This document shows positions 30,689-38,058 of a stretch of 64,000 bases of DNA, piece by piece (the first letter of the stretch is position 1; each line of letters opens with the position of its first letter). The stretch lies in the NCBI GenBank assembly GCA_037385045.1, contig JARRNJ010000023.1, positions 20,547 through 84,546 of the forward strand. The letters are read 5' to 3'. The position numbers were made by a program, and so were the translations under genes. The stretch is from JARRNJ01 sp037385045. Its GTDB lineage: Bacteria; Pseudomonadota; Gammaproteobacteria; JASBUN01. Under the pieces are notes generated by a model. That model was not told the DNA's origin and ran no database searches. It saw nothing but the letters and a program-made list of their open reading frames with translations.

Positions 30689-30964
30689 ATGAGTTTGATC
30701 ACGGTCGAGCACAATCCATCCCCGGTAAAGCTCGACGCAATGGGTGTCGACAGTTGGCCGATTTGGACCAAGGATGTCTCGACCTTCGGTTGGACCTATG
30801 ACACCAAGGAAGTGTGCTATATCCTCGAGGGCGAGGCCGTTGTGACGCCCGACGGCGGCGAGCCCGTGACCATCACGGCGCGGGACCTGGTGAATTTCGC
30901 CCAGGGGTTGTCCTGCACCTGGCAAGTGGTTTCGCCGATCCGCAAGCACTATCTTGTCGATTGA
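30689..30964 (+). CDS. Small cupin-domain protein
   Basis: This 91-aa protein is a single cupin (DUF861-like). It shows SVDSWPIW-type entry (GVDSWPIWTKDVSTFGWTYD), the strand CYILEGEAVVTPDGGEPV with the glutamate, and LVNFAQGLSCTWQV at the end. Metal ligands of typical cupins are only partly kept (no clear HxH), as in the small ureidoglycine aminohydrolase-like group. The promoter and palindrome upstream suggest its own regulation. A 94-aa gene follows after 110 bases. The substrate is unknown. Confidence 0.75.
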   Translation: MSLITVEHNPSPVKLDAMGVDSWPIWTKDVSTFGWTYDTKEVCYILEGEAVVTPDGGEPVTITARDLVNFAQGLSCTWQVVSPIRKHYLVD

Positions 30965-31073
30965 CTCCGCCCCGCGTCGAGGATGGTCTCCCAGGGCCGG
31001 CGTGCCGATCACGGCCGCCGCGCGGCCGGCGGCGCTTGGCGTGGACACTGTTGCATAACCAAGAGAGGAGAAT

Positions 31074-31358
31074 ATGTCGGCGAATATCGACGACTTGACG
31101 GTAGACTACACCGAGGACGGCGTGCTGGTGGTCAAGGAACTGGACAAGGAAGTGCTGACCAAGGGAGCCTGGTCGACCATCCTGTTCCGCTATCAGGACT
31201 GGGACCGGCAGAAGGGCGAATACGGTCCGGAAAAATACACCATCCGCCGCTATCAGAAGCGCGGCGGCGAATACATGCAGAAGTCCAAGTTCAATATTTC
31301 CAGCCGCGACCAGGCGCGCCGGATCGTGGAGACGTTGCAGAAGTGGATCGACACCTGA
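31074..31358 (+). CDS. Conserved small acidic/basic protein (94 aa)
   Basis: The product starts MSANIDDLTVDYTEDG, has TKGAWSTILFRYQDWDRQKGEYG in the middle, and ends with the helix SRDQARRIVETLQKWID. No cysteines, TM segments or catalytic motif are seen. AGAGGAGAA stands right before the ATG. It follows the cupin gene by 110 bases. It looks like a short conserved hypothetical protein of gammaproteobacteria, but I cannot name it. Confidence 0.65.
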   Translation: MSANIDDLTVDYTEDGVLVVKELDKEVLTKGAWSTILFRYQDWDRQKGEYGPEKYTIRRYQKRGGEYMQKSKFNISSRDQARRIVETLQKWIDT

Positions 31359-31509
31359 AGGCGCGCGCCGCGCGCTCACTTCGGTTTACCCGCCGGCGCC
31401 GCCAGCAGCGATCGTGCGAATCCGTCGATCCCTGCCGCCGCCCGGCCTCGGTACCCGGCGTATCCCCGCTGCTGATCCGGCTTGCGGGAACCCACGGTTG
31501 ACCAAAGGC

Positions 31510-32424
31510 ATGAAAAAATCGGTTCGCCGCCTGTGTGTGGCCGCGGTGCTGGCGATCGGGATTGCGCAGGCCGTTTCGGCCGCCGACGGCCCGCGCGCAG
31601 CGCTGTTGGCGCAGTACCAGCGTATTCTGCCGGAGCTGACCCGCAACAGCTTTGGTGTGCCCGTGTTCGTCCGTTCCACCGATGACGGCGACGTGTTGAG
31701 CGCGGACGTGTTCGGTGTGATCGAGCGGCCGCCGGAAACCGTGGCCGAGATCCTGGGCCAGCCCCGCGCTTGGTGTCAGTTCGTGCCGTTGACCTTGAAC
31801 GTGAAGGCGTGCACCTATACACAGTACGCTCCGGATGTCCGCTTGACGCTGTTTATGGGGCGCAAGTACTACGAACCGCCGGAGAAGGCCTACCAGGTGC
31901 GTTACCGCTTCACCAGCAACCGCACACGGGACGGCGTGTTCCGGGTGGCGCTGTATGGCGGCGACGGTCCTCTGGGCACCGAGGATTACCGTATTGAGGT
32001 CGAGGCGACAGCGGTTGGGGCGGGCACTCTGGTGCACATCCGCTGCTCCTACCGGCCCAGCACCCGGAGCCGTTGGGCAACCGCCGCCTATCTCGCCACC
32101 CTGGGCCGTGACAAGGTCGGTTTCAGCCGTGTCGGGGTGGACGCCGACGGCAAGCCGCTGTTGGTCGGCGGCGTGCGCGGCATCATCGAGCGCAACGTGA
32201 TGCGCTATTACCTGGCGCTTGCCGCCGTGCTCGACACCCGGACCGTACCTCTCGACGGCCGCTTCGAGGCGCGCATCCGCCGCTGGTTCGATCTTACCGA
32301 ACGCTATCCGGCGCAGCTGCACGAACTGGACCGCACGGAATATCTGCAGGCCAAACGCCGGGAACATCGTAACCAGGAGCGCTTGCAGGCGGTGCAGACG
32401 GCCGCGCTCGGGCCCGGCTCGTGA
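31510..32424 (+). CDS. Exported hypothetical protein (304 aa)
   Basis: The N-terminus (MKKSVRRLCVAAVLAIGIAQAVSA) is a Sec signal peptide, probably cut after residue 24. The mature part has DVFGVIERPPETVAEILGQP and WCQFVPLTLNVKACTY, like the entrance of a START/SRPBCC-type lipid- or ligand-binding domain, and GTLVHIRCSYRP later. The C-terminal 60 residues form charged helices (RIRRWFDLTERYP, EYLQAKRREHRNQERL). It ends with GTGA shared with the YcgL start, so they are translationally coupled. Periplasmic location is likely; function unknown. Confidence 0.65.
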   Translation: MKKSVRRLCVAAVLAIGIAQAVSAADGPRAALLAQYQRILPELTRNSFGVPVFVRSTDDGDVLSADVFGVIERPPETVAEILGQPRAWCQFVPLTLNVKACTYTQYAPDVRLTLFMGRKYYEPPEKAYQVRYRFTSNRTRDGVFRVALYGGDGPLGTEDYRIEVEATAVGAGTLVHIRCSYRPSTRSRWATAAYLATLGRDKVGFSRVGVDADGKPLLVGGVRGIIERNVMRYYLALAAVLDTRTVPLDGRFEARIRRWFDLTERYPAQLHELDRTEYLQAKRREHRNQERLQAVQTAALGPGS

Positions 32425-32684
32425 ACGGTCCGATAAATGGCGGGCCGGCCCGGTGCGTCGTCTACCGCAGCACACGCAAGGCCGACACCTATCTGTACAT
32501 CGACCGTGAAGACGACTTCACCCGCGTGCCAGAACCGTTGCGGGTCATGCTCGGCGCTCTCGAGAGGGTGATGACGTTGGAGTTGGCGCCGGGGCGCAGG
32601 CTTGCGCGAGCCGACGTGGAAACGGTCCGCCGCCGGCTGGCCGAAGATGGCTACTACCTGCAGGTGCCGCCCGCGGTGTTCTGA
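32421..32684 (+). CDS. ycgL: YcgL domain protein
   Basis: This 87-aa protein matches YcgL, a short protein of gammaproteobacteria: CVVYRSTRKADTYLYIDRE, RVPEPLRVMLGALERVM, and the end RRLAEDGYYLQVPP. The GTG start at 32421 overlaps the stop of the preceding gene (GTGA), so translation is coupled. Its function is poorly understood; its fold is alpha/beta. DUF6394 follows after about 120 bases. Confidence 0.9.
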   Translation: MNGPINGGPARCVVYRSTRKADTYLYIDREDDFTRVPEPLRVMLGALERVMTLELAPGRRLARADVETVRRRLAEDGYYLQVPPAVF

Positions 32685-32802
32685 AACCGGGCGACGCTGT
32701 CGCAAACGCTTTACATTTTCCCCGTTTGGGCTAAGTGTTAGATGTGCCGGTCATGGGCGCGCCCCGGCGGCACCGTTTGCGTCGTTTGTATCGGGGGAGC
32801 TG

Positions 32803-33186
32803 ATGAACCTGGAGAAGGTGGTTTTTGCATTCTTTATCGTCCTGGCACTTACACTCAACTTCGGTTTCTTCGTCGGCGATATCGGCGATCCGGTACTGCA
32901 CAGCGTCTATGAACTGTTTGCGGCCCTCGTCGTCAGCCTCATCGCCACCGTGATGAAATTCGGCGACCGCACCCATCTGGGCGCCGTATTGCTGGCGACC
33001 AGTCTGGTGGCGGACCTGCAGCTGGTGGCGGCGGTCGTGGTCTGGGGTGCCGCGGTGTACGTCGCGCACGCCGGTCTGACCACCCACATCATGGCCAGCA
33101 TTGTGTCGCTGTCCGGCGGCGCGCTGCTGGCCAACATCACCTCCGTCGTGTTGCTGGTGGTGGAAACGGTGATGCTGAGGCGCTGA
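32803..33186 (+). CDS. DUF6394 family membrane protein
   Basis: This 127-aa protein has four hydrophobic segments (about 6-26, 38-50, 60-85, 96-123) with ELFAALVVSLIATVMKFGDRTHLGAVLLATSLVADLQL as the most conserved part. It matches the DUF6394 family, which I recall as a partner of potassium-channel genes. GGGGGAGCTG stands right before the ATG at 32803. The channel gene starts 18 bases after its stop, so both should be on one message. It may be an accessory subunit, which is an inference from the linkage. Confidence 0.78.
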   Translation: MNLEKVVFAFFIVLALTLNFGFFVGDIGDPVLHSVYELFAALVVSLIATVMKFGDRTHLGAVLLATSLVADLQLVAAVVVWGAAVYVAHAGLTTHIMASIVSLSGGALLANITSVVLLVVETVMLRR

Positions 33187-33204
33187 GGCGCGGGCGGGGT
33201 TCCA

Positions 33205-34920
33205 ATGCAGAACGTGGTCTACCTGCTGTTTCGCCGCATGCGCATGCCGCTGGTGGTGCTGATCTGCACCTATGCGCTGTCGGTACTGGGGTTCGTGTTG
33301 ATTCCGGGCGTCGATGCGCACGGCCGTCCCTGGCACATGGATTTCTTTCACGCGTTCTACTTCGTCAGCTTCATGGGCTCCACCATCGGCTTCGGCGAAT
33401 TGCCCTATCCGTTCACCGGCGGGCAACGGCTCTGGACCATGATTTCCATCTATGCCACGGTGGTGGCGTGGCTGTATGCCATCGGCGCGGTGTTGTCCAT
33501 GCTCCAGGACCCGGCGTTCCGGCGCCTGGTCCGGTATTCGGTCTTCACCCGCGCCGTGCGCCGCATTACCGAACCTTTCCACCTGGTGTGCGGCTACGGG
33601 GACACGGGCGGCATGGTGGTCGCCGCGCTGGCCGAGCGGGGCATGCGCACGGTGGTTATTGATATCAACCAGGAGCGCATCGACGGCCTGGAAGTCGCCG
33701 ACTACCGGATCAACGTCCCGGGGCTGTGCGCCGATGCGACCGACATCGACGCCCTGACCGCCGCCGGCATGACCCATCCGTGTTGTTCAGGGGTGTTGGC
33801 GCTGACCAACTTCGATCAGGTCAATGTGACCGTGGCGATTACGGCCAAGCTTATGGCGCCATCGCTGACCGTCATCAGCCGTGCGGAATACCAGGACACC
33901 ATGGCCAACCTGGATTCGTTCGGCACTGACCACATCGTCAACCCGTTCGAGACCTTCGCCAACCGTTTCGCCATGGCCATCCATTCACCGAGCATGCACT
34001 TGTTGTACGAATGGATGACCAGCACCGCTCACACTGTATCCATGCAGCTGCTGGAGCCCCCTCGCGGTACCTGGGTGCTGTGCGGGTACGGCAGGATGGG
34101 CAAGGCGTTGCACCGCTACCTGGCGTTCGAAGGCGTACGCACGGTGGTGGTGGAAGCCGATCCAGCCGCCACGGGGGCGCCGGAGGAAGGCATCATTCAC
34201 GGCCGCGGCACGGAGGCGGTCACCCTGAGGGAGGCCAAGGTCGAAGACGCCGTAGGCATCATCGCGGGAACGGACGACGACGCCAACAACCTGTCCATCG
34301 TCGTCACCGCCAGGGAGATGAACCCGGGCCTGTTCACCGTCGCAAGGCAGATGCACCGGCGCAACGACGCGCTGTTCGATGCCGCGCGCCTGGGCCTGAC
34401 CATGCAGCCGGGTACGATCATGGCCCGCCATATTCTCGCCTTCATCACGACGCCGTTGCTGGGCAGCTTTCTGCGCTTGGCCCGTCACCGCGACAACGAG
34501 TGGGCCAACCTGCTGATCAGCCGCATCTCTGGCCTGATCGCCGACGAGGCGCCGGATACCTGGACTCTGCCCGTCGACGCCGAAGAGATGCCGGCAGTGT
34601 TCGAGTCACTGGCCGAAGGCGTGCCGGTGACGTTGCAGGTGTTGTGCGCGAACCCGCGCAAGCGTACGGAGGCGTTGCCTTGTCTGGCACTGCTGCTGGT
34701 GCGCGGTGACGACGAGATGCTGCTGCCGGAAACGGCGATACCGCTTGAGCAAGGCGATCAGCTGTTGTTCTGCGGGCGGCGGGAGGCGGCGCGGGCGATG
34801 CTGTGGGCGGCGCGTAACCGCAACGTGCTCGGTTACCTGCGCGACGGTATCGACCGTCCAACGGGTACCGTGTGGCGCTGGCTGGCGGGGGATGGCGCAC
34901 GCGCTCGGACGTCCGGTTGA
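33205..34920 (+). CDS. Potassium channel with two TrkA-N (RCK) domains
   Basis: This 571-aa protein has two N-terminal membrane segments with a pore loop. The filter is STIGFGELPYP (residues 59-69), instead of the common TVGYGD. Two Rossmann TrkA-N domains follow, the first with VCGYGDTGGMVVAALAERG at about 130-150 and the second with VLCGYGRMGKALHRYLAFEG at about 290-310. An RCK_C-like domain ends the protein (PVTLQVLCANPRKR; PLEQGDQLLFCGRREA). It probably conducts K+ under NAD(H) or nucleotide control. DUF6394 is directly upstream. The F at the second-last and E at the last filter position are unusual. Confidence 0.9.
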   Translation: MQNVVYLLFRRMRMPLVVLICTYALSVLGFVLIPGVDAHGRPWHMDFFHAFYFVSFMGSTIGFGELPYPFTGGQRLWTMISIYATVVAWLYAIGAVLSMLQDPAFRRLVRYSVFTRAVRRITEPFHLVCGYGDTGGMVVAALAERGMRTVVIDINQERIDGLEVADYRINVPGLCADATDIDALTAAGMTHPCCSGVLALTNFDQVNVTVAITAKLMAPSLTVISRAEYQDTMANLDSFGTDHIVNPFETFANRFAMAIHSPSMHLLYEWMTSTAHTVSMQLLEPPRGTWVLCGYGRMGKALHRYLAFEGVRTVVVEADPAATGAPEEGIIHGRGTEAVTLREAKVEDAVGIIAGTDDDANNLSIVVTAREMNPGLFTVARQMHRRNDALFDAARLGLTMQPGTIMARHILAFITTPLLGSFLRLARHRDNEWANLLISRISGLIADEAPDTWTLPVDAEEMPAVFESLAEGVPVTLQVLCANPRKRTEALPCLALLLVRGDDEMLLPETAIPLEQGDQLLFCGRREAARAMLWAARNRNVLGYLRDGIDRPTGTVWRWLAGDGARARTSG

Positions 34921-34932
34921 CGCGTGCGGCGC

Positions 34933-36288
34933 TCAGGCCTGGGATTGGCGCGATGGGGCCGACACCGGGCGACTTTCAGCCACCAGGTCGCGCAGCGTGC
35001 GATGGTCAAGCGTCTCCTCCCACGCGCGGTCCAACGAGCCCAGCACCTGCTCCACCGCCGGCTCGAACGGCAGCCGTTCGCTGTTGAGGTACGGCGTTTC
35101 GCCGGCGGTGCGCACGGCTTCGAGAATCTCCCGCACTTCGATACTCTCCAGAGAGTGCCCGGGCAGGAAGACCGGCGGCTCACCCTCGGTCGGTTCCAGC
35201 AACTCGCGCTGGTGGAGGGTTGCAAGCAGGTGGTCCATGGTCTCCATGGGCACGCGCAGATGCTGCGCCAGGGCCTCGGCGGTCCATCCCGGGACGCGGC
35301 GGTGGAAGTTCTGCCCGATCAGCGTCATCACCAGCAGAGCCAGACGCTCCTTCATGCGCCCGCTGAGCGACAGTTCCGGCCGGCGGTAGGTGACGAATTC
35401 CGGATGTTGATGGTAGAAGGCAATGCTGCCGCCCACCAGCAGAATCAGCCAGCTGGTGTAGAGCCAGATCATCAACACGAGCAGCGTGGCGAAGGTCGAG
35501 TAGATAGCGGTGTACTTGGTCGAACCGACGATGAACGAAGCGAACAGCCAGCCGGCCGTTTCCCACAGGAAGCCGGCCACGACCGCCCCGACCAGCGCCG
35601 AGCGGGCGCGCACCTTGGTATTGGGGATGAAGACGTAGATGAAGGCGAAGGCGGCAATGATCAGCAAATAGGGAACCAGGCGGCTCGCGGCTTCCACCGC
35701 TCCGCCGAACGGGGCGATCAAACGCTGTACGATCTCGTTGCTCATGACCGACGCGGTGAGGCCAAGGGCGGAAAACACCAATACGGGCCCGATGAGAATG
35801 ACGCTGAGATAGTCGCTGAAGCGCTGGGAGAACGGCCGGTGGTGCGACACGTGCCAGGTGTAGTTGAACGTGCGTTCCACCTTCTGCAGCAGCGACACCA
35901 CGGTGTAGAGCAGAAAAGCCAGGCCCACCGCCCCGAGCACGCCGGCCTTGACGTTCTCAACGAATTCGATGATGCGGTTGCTGATCTCGATACCCTTGGC
36001 GCCCAGCGGCGCCAGCAGCCGGAGCACCAGTGGTTCGATCTGGTTGTGTACGCCGAAGGCCTTGAGCACCGAAAAACTCACGGCCAGCAGCGGGACGATG
36101 GACAGCAGAGTCGTGTAGACCAGACTCATGGCCCGCAATGTGAGCTGGCCGTCAAGCAGGTCGCGGGCCACGACATAGATCAGGCGCAGTGCCTGGACTC
36201 CCTTGGCTTTCCAGAACGGGAGCGTGTCCAGATCCGCCAGCCACAAGCGCTCGGTAATTTTGTCCTGAATCTGCGCGAATTTCGTCAT
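34933..36288 (-). CDS. yihY: YihY/UPF0761 family inner-membrane protein
   Basis: This 451-aa protein has the YihY core (about residues 60-310) with SLVYTTLLSIVPLLAVSFSVLKAFG, KAGVLGAVGLAFLLYTVVSLLQKVERTFN, PNTKVRARSALVGAVVAGFLWETAGWLF and WLYTSWLILLVGGSIAFYHQHPEF, giving six or so spans. The C-terminal about 140 residues are a soluble helical domain (RMKERLALLVMTLIGQNFHR; EALAQHLRVPMETMDHLL) that resembles a winged-helix-like regulator in some members. Function is unknown despite the old RNase BN name. ATG 36288 has GGGG upstream. Confidence 0.88.
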   Translation of the reverse strand: MTKFAQIQDKITERLWLADLDTLPFWKAKGVQALRLIYVVARDLLDGQLTLRAMSLVYTTLLSIVPLLAVSFSVLKAFGVHNQIEPLVLRLLAPLGAKGIEISNRIIEFVENVKAGVLGAVGLAFLLYTVVSLLQKVERTFNYTWHVSHHRPFSQRFSDYLSVILIGPVLVFSALGLTASVMSNEIVQRLIAPFGGAVEAASRLVPYLLIIAAFAFIYVFIPNTKVRARSALVGAVVAGFLWETAGWLFASFIVGSTKYTAIYSTFATLLVLMIWLYTSWLILLVGGSIAFYHQHPEFVTYRRPELSLSGRMKERLALLVMTLIGQNFHRRVPGWTAEALAQHLRVPMETMDHLLATLHQRELLEPTEGEPPVFLPGHSLESIEVREILEAVRTAGETPYLNSERLPFEPAVEQVLGSLDRAWEETLDHRTLRDLVAESRPVSAPSRQSQA

Positions 36289-36345
36289 GTTCCCCACTGA
36301 CCGGAGCCGACTCCAGCGTCACGCCCGGCGCGATCAACTCCGGGC

Positions 36346-36361
36346 ATGCTCATTAGAGCAT
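36346..36361. repeat. Short inverted repeat upstream of yihY
   Basis: ATGCTC-ATTA-GAGCAT is a 6-bp palindrome with a 4-base centre, 58 bases before the yihY start. It could be an operator; the evidence is weak. Confidence 0.3.
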
Positions 36362-36577
36362 AGTCTATGGGGATTATGCGTCCTGCGGGTGTCCGGTGCC
36401 ATTGAGGCGCGACGCGGCAACCGCCGCGGCCGCAGCCGACGGAGTGCCGGTGCCCGAATCGGCAGACCGGCAGCGTCGGCGCCGAGCGGGCATCCTGCAA
36501 CGACGGAGTTGGCTCTCCGCTGGCCTCCGGGCACCCATTACCGGGCGCCCGCCGCGGGATCGATGCCGCGCGGCCGA

Positions 36578-36946
36578 CTAGGCGCCCGCGAGCCGGTGAT
36601 CGACCTCCGCTTCAGCGGCCAGCCAGTCGTCCAATGGACTGCCCCCGGCGAAGCCCCGTTGCTCGGCGAGCAGGTAGGCGACTTCGGCGATCATCTGCCA
36701 ACGCTCCTGCGGGGTCGGCGCGGTGGCGGCGGCTGAGGTCGATGCACGCTTTTTGATTGCCGGATTGGTTTCGTTGCCGGCCCCGTTGCCTTTGGTTTTG
36801 GCGCCCGCCTTGGCTTTGGTGGCGGTTGAATCAGCCGGCGGTCTGGCGCTTGCGCGGACCTCGATCCGACCGGCCCCCGATGCCGTTGCAGGTGCGGCGC
36901 CTGTACGGTGCCGCTCGGCGGAACGACCAAGCAGATTTTGCGCCAA
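36578..36946 (-). CDS. DUF2934 domain protein
   Basis: The C-terminal 45 residues contain ERWQMIAEVAYLLAEQRGFAGGSPLDDWLAAEAEVD, the DUF2934 domain, found at the end of small bacterial proteins of unknown role. The N-terminal 75 residues are Ala/Thr/Lys-rich, low-complexity, and likely disordered (for example STATKAKAGAKTKGNGAG). No membrane segment is seen. The start is uncertain because the low-complexity part may be longer or shorter. A proline-rich frame lies immediately upstream on the same strand. Confidence 0.75.
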   Translation of the reverse strand: MAQNLLGRSAERHRTGAAPATASGAGRIEVRASARPPADSTATKAKAGAKTKGNGAGNETNPAIKKRASTSAAATAPTPQERWQMIAEVAYLLAEQRGFAGGSPLDDWLAAEAEVDHRLAGA

Positions 36947-36963
36947 GCGCCTGGATACCGCAG

Positions 36964-37275
36964 TTACCTGGCTGCATCAGTGGCTTGGCCGAGGCGCCGC
37001 GATTGCGCGTTTGCACCACCATGCAGCACCGGTGTCGCCGCGTGCATCGCGGACGGGCGCCGGGCGGCGCGAAATTCGTCCGGCGGCTGTCCCGGCGGGG
37101 ATTCCGGTGACGGTTCAGTCGGCACGTCGTCCGGTCTGGCCGGTGGGAATTCGGGCGGGATGTCCGGCGCAGGCACCTCGGGAGGTGTTTGCGGCGGCTG
37201 TTCAGGCGGCGGCGCCGGTGGCGCATCGGGCGGCTCGCCCGCGCGTCGCTGAATCTGTCCATTGGCGAACCGCAT
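36964..37275 (-). CDS. Possible proline-rich protein (103 aa)
   Basis: An open frame encodes MRFANGQIQRRAGEPPDAPP followed by about 40 residues of PxxPP repeats (PPEVPAPDIPPEFPPARP, then PTEPSPESPPGQPPDE). Such proline-rich small proteins occur in related bacteria, but in GC-rich DNA they can arise by chance. It has no clear ribosome site. The C-terminal third is ordinary sequence. It ends 17 bases before the DUF2934 start. Confidence 0.35.
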   Translation of the reverse strand: MRFANGQIQRRAGEPPDAPPAPPPEQPPQTPPEVPAPDIPPEFPPARPDDVPTEPSPESPPGQPPDEFRAARRPSAMHAATPVLHGGANAQSRRLGQATDAAR

Positions 37276-37381
37276 GCCGTCAGTGCCTTTGTTACCTGCA
37301 GCCCCTTACGTCTTTCCAACACAGTGTAGGCAGCGCCCGCGTGAATGCAACGGGGCATCGGCTCTGGTGATCCCGATGGTG

Positions 37382-37630
37382 CTAGTGCACGCTGACCGGG
37401 ATCACTGCAATCTCGTCCTCGTCAGTGACGGAGGTGCCGGCTCCGGCGCGTGTTTTATTGACGGTGACCTGCACGCTGCCATCGGCTAATGCCCGCTTCC
37501 AGCGCGGGCCCCGCTGGCGCAGCCAGTGCAGCAGGCTGTCTACGTCGGCTACCGACGGTGGTAGATGGGGATGTTCGAAGGCCGTGCCGAGCGCGTCCGG
37601 GAGGGAGCCGAAATAGAGAATGCTGGCCAT
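37382..37630 (-). CDS. MoaD/ThiS-like ubiquitin-fold protein without Gly-Gly tail
   Basis: This 82-aa protein has the beta-grasp layout of MoaD: SILYFGSLPDALG, SVADVDSLLHWLRQRGPRWK, VQVTVNKTRAGAGTSVTDEDEIAVIPV. MoaD and ThiS end with the Gly-Gly that receives sulfur, but this protein ends with PVSVH, so it cannot be adenylated or thiocarboxylated in the usual way. It may have another role, or the C-terminus may have been lost. It is 40 bases downstream of the YdcH gene on the same strand. Confidence 0.75.
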   Translation of the reverse strand: MASILYFGSLPDALGTAFEHPHLPPSVADVDSLLHWLRQRGPRWKRALADGSVQVTVNKTRAGAGTSVTDEDEIAVIPVSVH

Positions 37631-37670
37631 GCTGACGATCCGCTGACGGTGAAGGCCCGGGGGCCCGGAA

Positions 37671-37877
37671 TCAGGCGTTGAGGTCCGGGATGAGTTGGCT
37701 TTGCAGCCGCTGGATGGCGTCCTTGAGTTGCAGTTTGCGCTTCTTCAGCCGCCGCATCTGCAGCTGGTCGACGTAGGTGTTCTCCTCCAAGCCCTGGATT
37801 GCGGTGTCCAGGGCGCGGTGTTCAAGCTGCAGGTCTGCCAGCTGCTGTTTCAGGGATTCGATGTCCGGTGCGCTCAT
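37671..37877 (-). CDS. YdcH / DUF465 family coiled-coil protein
   Basis: This 68-aa protein is predicted to be almost entirely a coiled-coil helix: IESLKQQLADLQLEHRALDTAIQGLEENTYVDQLQMRRLKKRKLQLKDAIQRL. This matches DUF465 (YdcH). It is divergent from ygiQ, with 180 bases between them. The ATG at 37877 begins the conserved region (MSAPDIESLKQQ); an upstream open stretch is not needed. The function is unknown. Confidence 0.85.
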   Translation of the reverse strand: MSAPDIESLKQQLADLQLEHRALDTAIQGLEENTYVDQLQMRRLKKRKLQLKDAIQRLQSQLIPDLNA

Positions 37878-37974
37878 GGCGGCTGCGGTTCCACGCAGGA
37901 GATACCATAGCACATCAGGGGCCAGCGCGGGCGCGGCAAGATTCCTTGGCAATGCTATAGGATTGCCCTGGAAC

Positions 37975-37983
37975 TGTTATAAT
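37975..37983 (+). promoter_or_regulatory. Candidate extended -10 promoter of ygiQ
   Basis: TGTTATAAT (TG, one base, perfect TATAAT) lies 76 bases before the ygiQ start at 38059. Confidence 0.5.
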
Positions 37984-38058
37984 CGGGTGCCATCAGGGGG
38001 TTCGGGCCGGCCGGCAGGCGGCGGAAGCCCTATTCACGTGATTGTTCCGGTGCAAACC

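Noticed and set aside
31414..31509. N-terminal extension of the exported protein
   Set aside because: The region before 31510 is basic and proline-rich without a ribosome site. MKKSVRR gives a proper signal peptide.
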